Origin: Pomphorhynchus laevis
Taxonomy: Eukaryota; Acanthocephala; Palaeacanthocephala; Echinorhynchida; Pomphorhynchidae
Assembly (NCBI GenBank): GCA_012934845.2
Contig: WNNJ02003300.1
Span: 434,001-498,000, forward strand
DNA length: 64,000 nt
Reading direction: 5' to 3'
The stretch's first letter is position 1, and every line of letters begins with the position of its first letter. The notes below the pieces were generated by a model, which was given only the letters and a program-made list of their open reading frames with translations, searched no databases and had not been told where the DNA came from. The position numbers were made by a program, and so were the translations under genes. Below are positions 9,291 through 18,128 of the stretch, piece after piece.

Positions 9291-9355
9291 TTCCAGATTT
9301 CAGTTCCAGATTTCAGTTTCAGATTTCAGTTCCAGATTTCAGTTCCAGATTTCAG
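9291..9355. repeat. Minisatellite, 5 units of 13 bp, in A2 leader
   Basis: Five copies of TTCCAGATTTCAG, one with a single change. It shares AGTTCCAGATT with the 20-bp unit of A1, so the two arrays evolved from one monomer. Likely part of the 5' promoter, by analogy with other LINEs. Confidence 0.88.
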
Positions 9356-9356
9356 T

Positions 9357-9377
9357 TCCGCTCTCTTCGCTCGCAGA
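9357..9377 (+). promoter_or_regulatory. Leader stem-loop with 11-nt loop (A2)
   Basis: TCCGC and GCAGA (one mismatch) enclose TCTCTTCGCTC. The position directly after the array matches A1 and RLE-2 copy 1. Confidence 0.5.
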
Positions 9378-9435
9378 AAATCTTGTCCACCAGGATTGTA
9401 AAACAATCAAACTACAATCTTCGACGACAACCAAC

Positions 9436-9524
9436 GACAACCTTCGACGACAACTAACGACAACCATCCGCTTGACAATTATCGACAACCATCGACGACA
9501 TCCGCTCGCTACTTACAACTAACG
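9436..9524 (+). repeat. Leader module shared with the RLE-1 copy at 38-44 kb
   Basis: This part of the A2 leader (CGACAACCTTCGACGACAAC, then CCGCTTGACAATTATCGAC and ATCCGCTCGCTACTTACAAC) is almost identical to the reverse complement of 43741-43848. The two differ mainly in the number of CGACAACCAT repeats. LINE-A and RLE-1 are unrelated in their proteins. Confidence 0.8.
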
Positions 9525-9584
9525 ACTTGCAGACTAACGGAGTTTAAACATTCTTGATTATAACTAACTAATTAACATTTTATT

Positions 9585-10922
9585 ATGGCAAAGAGAAAGC
9601 TAACTAAAAATGTCGGCCAGCAACTCAAGTCCGTCAAGGAAGCTTACATCGAAAAGCAAATTGGATGCGACAACAAGAACTGCAATGTTTGGACTCACGT
9701 TGCCATTCCTTTCACTGACGAGGACAAAGTTTTAAATCGGAATTTCCTCTGCGGCTTCTGTTGTGCTGCCCTCGTAGGTAAGCTAATGAAGAATGACCAC
9801 TCAAACGGTGGAGACGTTCTGAACGCTAACAAAACAGATTTATGCTTAATAAATAAACTTAATATCTCTCAGTCGACTCAGACCGCTGTTATACATGGAA
9901 CATCAACAAACGACAACATATCTTCCAATCTATCGTAGTCATCCGTTTGCTTACTAACTCCTTCGTCATCTATGAAACCCGTTCTTGAAACTTCTCTCAC
10001 ACACACTCCTCCTTTAACTACGGATAAAACTTCCCATAATCTTCATCTTCCTAACAATGCAAACAGTAAAGGCCTTCATCTCGTACCTCATTTTTCCTAT
10101 TCATCCCCACATCTAAATACATCTCATACTTCTTTCTTCTCTTCACGTACTCCTTACTCTACCTCTACCGTATCACTTCTCAATAATTTACATCCTTCTG
10201 TCAAAATTATCTCCAGTAACATCTCCGTTCAACCTATTCAACAATCCACTTCTGTCACACATGCTCCAACCGTATCACCTATCAATAATTTACATCCTTC
10301 CGTCAAAATCATCTCCAGTAACATCTCCGATCAACCGATTCAACACTCCACTCCTGTCACACATGCTCCAAACTATCTTAAATCTTCACTTAGCACCCCT
10401 GTCATTCCCACGTTTATCTGCTCTTCTGCCTCTACTGCTACCAGATCTTTCCGTCCACCACGACGTAATCGTTTTCCTTCGCGCGATCGATGCATTATCA
10501 TATCTAATTTAAAGGTTTCCGAATCTGCTTCTCCTCAATGTCGCCTCGATGATGATGTATCTGCTTTCAGGTATATCCTAGCAACCATTCTTCCTGATAA
10601 TAATCCATCCCTCTTCAATAATATCGCTCCTGTATCTTTGATCCGTTTAAACAAATCCACTAAATCCAATCATCTCAGTCCTCCACTCCTAAAAATTGTT
10701 TTCCGACATAGTTCACATGCATCCTTGGTACTTTCACAACGTTTTAAACTTCTTACCACTTCGTCTACTAGTCGTATCTTTCCTGACCGCTGCCCTTCTG
10801 AAATTACCCAGCTCAATTTAGCTCGCATTGAGAAACCGACGTGAAACAAACGGCGAGTCATCCTTATCTATACGTCAAATCAATGGAAATTTTCACGTTG
10901 TACACACAAGGCCAAAAATTCG
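9585..10922 (+). pseudogene. LINE-A copy A2, ORF1 (broken)
   Basis: Collinear with A1 ORF1. The N-terminal zinc site is intact (IGCDNKNCNVWTHV, then FLCGFC) and keeps a histidine after the tryptophan, more like a PHD finger than A1. A TAG at 9936-9938 interrupts the Ser/Thr-rich middle; the same frame resumes and runs through a duplicated NNLHPSVKIISSNIS block to the RRM-like domain. A 2-nt loss near 10842 (AAACCGACG where A1 has AAACATCGACG) causes the stop at 10842-10844. Two breaks in all. Confidence 0.85.
10887..10893 (+). promoter_or_regulatory. Candidate -1 frameshift heptamer (A2)
   Basis: GGA AAT TTT, the same A-AAT-TTT heptamer and position as in A1. After allowing for the 2-nt loss upstream, ORF2 is in the -1 frame relative to ORF1. 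Confidence 0.35.
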
Positions 10923-13817
10923 ATGGCGTCCCATCTCTCCCCCTTGTCTTCTTCGCTAGTCGATCTCGCTCCTAAGCATACTTTTCGTCTTAGTCTATTC
11001 AACACTCGCTTCATTCTTCATAAAGCTAATATGCTCCTTGATATCTTCAATCAATTATCTATCGATATTCTCTGCATTACCGAATCCTGGCATTGTGACT
11101 CCGACGATCTTGCTATTCGTTGTCTATGTCGCTCTGGTTGTTCTTTAGTTGAATCAGCTCGTTCAATTGCCTATCCTACATCTACAGCTTTTAACCATGG
11201 CGGTATAGTTGCCATTGCTCGTCACCCAATGTCTTTACGTAAAATTAACGTTAACATCCGTTACACCTCGTTCGAATTACTCATATGCAGATTATCAACT
11301 CCTTTCCCTCTGGAACTTGTGATTGTATACCGTCCAGGTTCAGTTGCCCCCTCACGTATCTTCTTTAACGACCTTGCAGATCTTATGTCTCACTGTTCAT
11401 TGTCTTATACTCCTTCTTTTGTTCTCGGTGACTTTAACATTCGTCTTGATCGCCCGTCTGACTCTGACTCTATCACTTTAACTAATATTTTTTCTGATTT
11501 TAACTATAAATTACTTTCAACAAGCCCAACTCATATTCTCGGCGGTGCTCTCGACATCATTGCTGTCCCTATCTGCTTCAATGACTATACTTCCTTGTCA
11601 ATTACTGATCCCGGTTTGTCCGATCATTTCCTTGTCACTCTTACTCGTCCCCATCCTCCTTCTCCGCCTCCACCAATATCCACACCAAGTCGACCCTGGA
11701 AGCTTCTCGATATCCCTATTCTCTGCACAGCCTTACTCAATTCTTCACTCTTTTCACTTCCTCTTAACTATCTCTCTCCCGATGATCTCTGCATTCTGTT
11801 TGATTCTGAACTTATGTCTATTATCAATAAACTTCTGCCTAGTCGACTCCGACGCTCTCAGCGCTTGCGCCATGCTCCCTGGTTCGATTCTGACTGTAGT
11901 CTTTCTAAGCGTCGACTCCGTCACTCTTTCCGTGTGTATAATCGCTTTCTTAAACGTTCTCCCAACTCACTCTCTCCAAATCTCCGTGATTCCTACTTTT
12001 CACTACGCCGCTCACATCTCATTCTTATACATCCTAAACGTACTCTCTTTTGGCGAAATCAACTCGAGTCATCTTCCAACTCTAAATTTCATTGGAAAAT
12101 CTTAAACTCAATTCTTTCACGATCATCTACACCTTGAAATATAAATCCTGATGAATTTTCTTCTTATCTACAAACTAAGCTATCTAATTTACTTTTCCTA
12201 CTACCCATAGCCCCATTGTACCCACTCTTCTCTTTAAATACTTCCCTCCCAGAACTATTCCACCTTCTTCCCGTTTCGTCTGATGAAGTTTCTTCGGTTC
12301 TGCTGTCATTACCTAATAAAACCTCTCCTTCTGACCCAATTCCCACTCACTTGCTTAAAAATATCTGCTCCTCTATCTCACCCTTCCTAACCACATTGTT
12401 CAACTCGTCCATCCGTAGCCGTACATTTCCTTCCATCTGGAAATGCGCCACTGTTCGTCCCATCATCAAAAAGCAATCTCTCGACTCCTCACTACCATCT
12501 TCGTACCGTCCAATCTCACTTCTCCCAACCCTCTCTAAACTCCTTGAGCGTCTCGTTCTCAAGCAAGTTAATACATATCTCTTTTCCTCTAACTTGTTTC
12601 CTCCCTTCCAAGCCGCTTTTCGCTCTAATCACTCTACTGAAATTGCCTGTCTTAAAGTTTATAATGACTTACTCATCTCGCGCGATCATAAATTATGTAG
12701 TGTCATAGTTTCTCTTGATCTATCGTCTGCTTTTGACATCGTCGATCACTCGATTCTTCTACATCGCCTTCGTCATGATTATGGCTTCTCTTTACCCACT
12801 GTATCATGGTTTTCTTCATATATGTCAAACCGTACATTTCGCGTATATTCTAACTCTTCTCTCTCCCATCCTCCATCCATCCCGACCGGTGTTCCATAAG
12901 ATTCCGTATTAGGCCCTATGCTTTTCTCTCTTCTTCTCGGTGACTTGTCTTCGATTTCTCATAAATTTAACTTCCATGTTATGCAATATGCCTATGACAT
13001 TCTCATCTATGCTCACGCACCTGCTTATCGTATTCATGATCTTAGTCTTTCTGTTTCCAGCGGTCTTGTCTCAATTTCAAACCATCTTTCTTCCCTTCGC
13101 CTTTCTCTGAATCCTAATAAATCTAAAATTATGTGGATCCTACCTTGAAGCTTCGGCGTAGAACCTCCTTCCGTATCACTAAATTCTACAATTCTTCCTA
13201 TCGTTGATAATCTCGTTTTCCTAGGCTTTCATTTCGACAACCGACTTTCACTTAAACCTTTCGTTAGTGATAAAGTACGCTCATCTACCTTGATACTCCG
13301 CAATCTCCTTCAAGTTCGTAGATTGATCGATTTCCCTTCTTGTATGACTCTCATATCTTCTCTTCTTTTCTCAAGACTTGATTACTGTCTTAGTCTATTT
13401 TCTAACTCACCTAAATCCACTCTTCTTCCTTTACAACGCATCATCAACGCTGCCGTTCGAGTTCTCCTCCGTCTTCGTCGTTTTGATCGTACATCCCACT
13501 ATCTTGTTTCTCTTGATTGGCCTACCATTTATTGTCGTGTTCAAATTCGTCTTCTTATCATTGCTTTTCGCCTTATAACTTCTCATACCCCTTCATTTCT
13601 CAACCTTCCTTTTCTCGACAATTCTCGTACTGTGTATTGTGCTCTGCGTTCCTGTAATTCCCTTCTTTTACATATCCCAATCTACTCTACCTCTTTTGGC
13701 TTCCGCTCTTTCGTTGTGGCTGCTCCTCTCTTGTGGAATCAACTGCCTATTCATATCCGCCAATCAACATCTATGCCGTACTTCAAACGCCAAATCCAAT
13801 TCTTTTTCAACAATTAA
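10923..13817 (+). pseudogene. LINE-A copy A2, ORF2 (three nonsense codons, lost RT aspartate)
   Basis: The frame is continuous from the ATG at 10923 to the TAA at 13815-13817, with no net frameshift, and aligns end to end with A1 ORF2. In-frame stops lie at 12135-12137 (TGA for Cys), 12897-12899 (TAA for Gln of GVPQGS) and 13146-13148 (TGA for Arg). The RT active site YADD reads YAYD (QYAYDILIY), so a catalytic aspartate is also gone. The endonuclease motifs (ITESW, LGDFNIRLD, SDHFLV) remain. The damage is point-like, as expected for a fairly young dead copy. Confidence 0.9.
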
Positions 13818-13867
13818 CTAATTACCTGTGACCTTTGATGTTATTTTTTTTGTTGGTGGTCATGTAA

Positions 13868-13884
13868 GCGTGCATTTTGCACGC
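13868..13884 (+). promoter_or_regulatory. LINE-A 3' terminal hairpin (A2)
   Basis: GCGTGCA and TGCACGC pair perfectly around TTT, inside the tail GGTCATGTAAGCGTGC to TTTGCCACGTTAAATA. This exact structure recurs at 16.3, 23.7 and 36.35 kb. LINE-B has a variant. Probably the RT recognition structure (inferred). Confidence 0.65.
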
Positions 13885-13919
13885 ATTTGCCACGTTAAAT
13901 AAATTATTGTATTATTATT

Positions 13920-13927
13920 ATGGCAAA
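13920..13927 (+). repeat. Target-site duplication of A2, right copy
   Basis: ATGGCAAA, matching 9235-9242. Confidence 0.85.
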
Positions 13928-14665
13928 CTTATTTGAACAGGAGTTCTCATCGATGTTTTGCTCTTCGCGGACATTGTGTAGTTCTGAATCAGAAAAGGGT
14001 TCAGATGCATTCGACCGATCTAATCTCTCGTTTTGTGCTGAAGATGTTTTAATGCTTCTCTGTAAATTAAAACCGAACATCGCAGCCGGTCCGGACGGAC
14101 TTCCCTCAATTCTTTGTAATAAAGTTGCTCCTCAGATATATTCATATGTTTTCCGTATGTTTCAGTTTTCTATTCTTCAATCTCGAATTCCTTCGCGTCG
14201 GAAGGAGTCCATTGTAGTTCCAGTGTATAAAATGGGAGATCGACAAGTGTGTAAGAACTATCGCCCAGTAGCCTTGACATGTATTATTTGTAAGTTGCTT
14301 GAATCGCTAATAGTCAAAAACATATCTTCTGATTTGGAAAACAACAATAAACTTAATGACTCACAACACGGTTTTAGACCAAATAGATCAACAATAAGTA
14401 GCCTTTTGGTTTCAAACTCATGGCAGTCTTCATTAGATGGACGAGTTCCATCTTATGTACTTTTTGTAGATTTCTCTCATGCTTTTGATTCAGTTCCGCA
14501 TGATCGCCTCATTCACAAATTGAGGCCACTTTGTTCTTGTTCAATGTATGACGCCCGGATTGCAAATTACTTAAGTTCACGCTTTTCAAAGTACGTTTAG
14601 GTGCAGATACGTCCACTTCTTTCGCTCTTTATTTAGGCGTTCCAATGGGTGCTGTTATTATTAAT
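13928..14665 (+). pseudogene. LINE-H ORF2 continued: reverse transcriptase, 3'-truncated
   Basis: Frame to 14600 with FEQEFSSMF, AAGPDGLPSILCNKVAP, KNYRPVALTCIICKLLES, QHGFRPNRST and VDFSHAFDSVPHDRL. These are RT blocks 0 to 3. After a frameshift near 14590 the sequence continues as LGADTSTSFALYLGVPMGAV, the start of the GVPQG block, and is lost near 14665 at the 3' end of LINE-G. The YADD block and everything after are missing. The ATG inside the duplicated ATGGCAAA is not a real start. Confidence 0.85.
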
Positions 14666-15552
14666 GTTTCAACAGCACATAAAAGCATGACTTAATTGGC
14701 TGGTTCACTGCAGAAAAAAAGAAAATATAATAAAAGTATTACAAATACGGAAAAGCAGCTTTCCTTATGGCATCCTCCATCCGTAATTTATTTTTGAAAT
14801 CGTTGATATTGCTACTGCACACTGTTGACTCTCTAAAACAATTCCACAGAGATACAACTCGCCGATCAAATTAGACAGCTCGTGATTTTCTTATTCTTTC
14901 ACGTCTCAGAGTTAAACTATGGCCTCGGAGGATATTGGATGAGCGCAAATGAAGGCAATCTCGAAGTGGATGATCCGATTCATTAAGAATTTGCCAGACC
15001 ATACTCATATCGATGTACCGACGGGTCCACGTGACAGTCTCATGTCTAAGTGCTTTTAATCAAGCAGGGTACGACAAAAATTTTAGTTGCGGTGCTAGCT
15101 TGGTAGCTCTATGAAGAACCCTCTCTGAACTAATATGATTTTTTTAAATTCTGGGGATACACAAACGGCGCAGCATATAGAAGACGGCTTAACACATGAG
15201 CAAAGATTAGCTAAGGTAGGGCAAATTATATATGTTCACTCGTTCTATATCAAGTGCGTCGAAGTTGACCGATTATCCCCAACGCATTTGAACAAGCATG
15301 TTCAGTATGTGTGACGGTACTCAAATCACTGTTTATCCACACTCCCAAGTCCTTATATTTGCTCACTCGTTCTATATCACTGCTTTGAAAGCTATAATTA
15401 GCTGAAGATTGAGCATTTCCGCCAAACACGTAAATGTTTGCATTTTGATATATTTACAATCAACCTATTGTGTAGAGCTCAATTTTCGACTTCATCTATA
15501 TCCCGTTGCATTTTAACTCTATCATTGGATGAACGAATTGCCCGTCAGATTT

Positions 15553-16002
15553 TCAAATCTCTGCATGTAAAAGAATCCGAGAATCAATAAATTCCGGGAG
15601 ATCGTTGATGTAGACACTAAATAACAATGGACCCAATACTGAACCTTGAGGCACCCCTATATTACATGGCCGCGAAGAAGAGTAAAAATTATCTACATGC
15701 ATACAATAACTACGATTGCTTAAAAACGATTCGATCCATCTAACAAGCAAAAATGGAATGCCCCTTTTCTCTAGTTTATTTAGAAGGAATCTATGGTCTA
15801 CTCTGTCAAATGCCTTAGAGAAATCGAAGAATATAATGTCAGTAGCAATTGATACGGCTTTATTAGCTGACCAATCAAGATAGGCTGCCAGTAGACTAGT
15901 AACTGTCGAATAATCCTTACGGAAACCATGTTGCTCAGAAGCTATTACTTTATTCTCACTATAAAACTTGACCATATAACCATGTATAATTCGCTTTAAC
16001 AT
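15553..16002 (-). pseudogene. LINE-G reverse transcriptase core fragment
   Basis: 150 codons open: MLKRIIHGYMVKFYSENKVI, EQHGFRKDYSTVTSLL, IFFDFSKAFDRVDHRFLL, then [20 protein letters not shown]. It reaches the point just before the catalytic YADD block and there reads SRILLHAEI, so the active site is destroyed. The upstream frame with KKGDRSSVDNYRPVSITCLC is contiguous (16000-16130). A palm-finger fragment of a LINE RT, not functional. Confidence 0.8.
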
Positions 16003-16301
16003 TCTACAACATAAGCAAGTAATACTTACTGGTCTGTAATTGTCTACTGAAGATCTATCACCCTTTTTGAAGATGGGGTGAATGATCGATTGTTTCCACT
16101 CTTTTGGAAGAGTCGTATCAATAATAGATTGTCGAAATATGTTACAAAGTTGTGTATATATTTAGTCTGCTATTCGACGAAGATATATCTAATGTAACAA
16201 ATCAGCACCTTTGGAGTTTGTCTCTTTAAGACGATGCAGTTCAGCTAAAACTTTCTCATGAGTTATCAAATTAGCTGTCTAAACTAGGATATGAAACACT
16301 A

Positions 16302-16361
16302 AAAATAATACAATAATTTATTTAACGTGGCAAATTCGTGCAAAATGCACGCGTACATGAC
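16302..16361 (-). mobile_element. 60-bp LINE-A insertion, only the 3' hairpin
   Basis: These 60 bp are just the terminal tail of the A' subfamily (hairpin GCGTGCATTTTGCACG, then TTTGCCACGTTAAATAAATT). CACTA lies at 16297-16301 and again at 16362-16366, reading TAGTG in element sense, a 5-bp target duplication. The LINE-G frame (TIRGA, then ITHEKVLAEL) lies on both sides. An extreme 5' truncation of a target-primed insertion. Confidence 0.82.
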
Positions 16362-16638
16362 CACTAGCACCTCTTATCGTCTCAATGTTCTGGATAGATT
16401 CACAATACTCGTTTGTAGTCTCTCCGTCCAAGTAAAAATGCCTTGAGAACATCTCAGCAAGGTCGTCTTCAATAACGCTATCAAAATATTGACCAATTGT
16501 TTTATTAGCGTTCCTACTACTATTCACATATAGAAAGAGAGCTTTGGGATCATGTCTACAACTATGAGCTAGACCATTTTCAAATAAATAGCGCTTATGT
16601 TGTTTTAAAGAATTTAAGAAATTTCTCGCCTGCTTATT

Positions 16639-17950
16639 ATTATGTAGACAACGTTACGAGCATAGCTCAGAGTTGCTGACAAATCGATAGTCAAAATAAA
16701 AGAAAAAGAGAAGAAAAAAACAAATCAGTCAGTAATTTAAAATAATCTGTCGTTTAAAGAGCTCACGAGTTGCCGCATTTACAATATCATCGCTTAAACG
16801 AGTCCATGAATTTATTATTCATTGTTCAAATTGAATCGTCCTAGAATGCACTATTCGTCGGCGACTAAGCTAAAACGAGTGACCTCGCAAAGCTCGAGTT
16901 GATCGAATGTTGAAGAGCTCACCAACACATGGTGTTCATTGTTAAATACTTCCCATACAATACACAAATCCTGCGAGTCACGAATAACACATAACGACTG
17001 CATATTTAAAGACCGAAGACGGTCCTCGTAAGGAAGTTCTCTCAAAGAATGTACTAACTTTGTTGCCCTACGTAGCACCTTCTCAAGTCGAGTAATCTCA
17101 TCTCTGGTTCGAGGGTATGAACATCAAGAAGCATAGAACAAATGGCTTAGTACAAAAGCGTTTGAAAGAACTCTAAAAGAACGTGAACTCACATATTTGA
17201 ATGATCGGCGAAGGAAACCAACCTTACGCATGGCCTTCGAACAAATGTACTCAGTATTTTGGCGAGTAGAGAAATCATCCGTCATTCATACGCCAAGATC
17301 TTTATAGCTCGAAACCAATTTAAACACTCGATCCTCGAGTTGATATATCGGCACTGGAACAATATTACGTGATCGAATGTGCATGCAAGTGCACTTCGAG
17401 ACATTAACAGAGAGACCATTAGAACGTGCCCACTTAAGAATCGTGTCAATATCTGATTGAAGAATGTTACGGTCATAATCCGACTTGATGGCTATCCAAA
17501 TTTTTTAATCGTCTGCAAATAATAATGAATGCGAACTTATTACACTGGAGAGATCATTGATGAAAATACAAAACAGCAGAGGACCCAATACAGACCCTTG
17601 CGGGACACCGGCATAAACTGGATCATGATCGGAAAGGGTTCCGTGAATGGCGACCTGGTATGTGCGACCAGAAAGAAAGTTGCATATGATTCTAGGTAGT
17701 TACTGATTATCCGATAAAATAATCTCTCTAATACACGACACGATACAGAGGTTAAACTATCCAGTCGGTAGTTATCTACACATGATCGATCACATTTCTT
17801 ATGAAGCGGCTTAATGATAGAGCGGTTCCATGCATTCGGGACTATACCGTAACATAATGATGCTATAAATATCCAATATAAAGGCGCAGCAATGACATCA
17901 TGAAGATTCTTCAGATATATTGAGGGAAGTAAATCTGGGCAAATCGAGCC
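16639..17950 (-). mobile_element. LINE-F, RT to 3' end, decayed
   Basis: From 17950 down: PDLLPSIYLKNLHDVIAAPL, AWNRSIIKPLHKKCDRSCVD, a deletion near 17700, then [40 protein letters not shown] followed by a TAA, CTCMHIRSRNIV, LVSSYKDLGVWM and the C-terminal LVHSLRELPYEDRLRSLNMQ. The 3' UTR ends GTAACGTTGTCTACATAATA. It joins RLE-1 copy 1 at about 17950. The endonuclease is absent. Several breaks. Confidence 0.8.
16851..17078 (-). pseudogene. LINE-F ORF2 C-terminal fragment
   Basis: The open stretch MLRRATKLVHSLRELPYEDR, then CIVWEVFNNEHHVLVSSSTF and DQLELCEVTRFSLVADE, is the thumb-to-C-terminal region of a jockey/CR1-like ORF2. The same protein is seen in the 1.8-2.1 kb copy on the other strand. 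Not an independent gene. Confidence 0.75.
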
Positions 17951-18128
17951 CGCCGGCGTCTACCTGGCTTGTCTCCTTTGCCGTATTTGCAGCTGATTCG
18001 GTTGGCGCGTCCAATGCTTGCAACGGAACCCCACATGATTCGCTTTCGACTGATGATAGTCGAGTTAATATACCAGCGATATCATTGTATGGTTCAGTAT
18101 TGAACATACGACGCTTCGGTGTTTCCAT
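17951..18128 (-). pseudogene. Linker ORF after the RLE-1 endonuclease, starting at a TAATG overlap
   Basis: The polyprotein stop TAA (18128-18130) overlaps an ATG as TAATG. The ATG frame reads METPKRRMFNTEPYNDIAGI, then an acidic Ser-rich stretch, and runs into LINE-F near 17950 (stop at 17898). In copy 2 the same place is a long acidic linker in one frame with the endonuclease, leading to a protease. So this is either a frameshifted linker or the start of a second ORF expressed by reinitiation. No function is assignable. Confidence 0.45.

Larger units (their letters stand above)
9243..13919 (+). mobile_element. LINE-A copy A2, full-length but inactivated
   Basis: A complete LINE-A of the A' subfamily (ORF2 ends FFFNN rather than LNNLTA). 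Parts in order: start sequence CACCTTAAAAAAGTTTGAG, a five-unit 13-bp array, stem-loop, a leader of about 200 bp rich in CGACAACCA-type repeats, ORF1, ORF2, and 3' UTR with the terminal hairpin. An 8-bp target duplication lies at both ends, inside LINE-H. Both ORFs carry nonsense or frameshift changes, so it is dead. Confidence 0.92.
14666..16638 (-). mobile_element. LINE-G, RT and C-terminal half, decayed
   Basis: Read on the minus strand from 16638: linker (QARNFLNSLKQHKRYLF, DPKALFLYVNSSRN), RT start (LPKEWKQSIIHPIFKKGD), RT core (15553-16002), then after a gap of about 350 bp a C-terminal part (VLHRATKLAPQLKFLSYP, MSMVWQILNESDHPLRD, NDFKNKLRMEDAIRK) ending near 14740. The 5' half is missing. 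It abuts the LINE-F tail at 16639 and is split by a 60-bp LINE-A insertion. Several stops and frameshifts. Confidence 0.75.

Noticed and set aside
13920-14600. Start of a separate gene at the ATG at 13920
   Set aside because: That ATG lies in the target-site duplication; the frame is the continuation of LINE-H ORF2.
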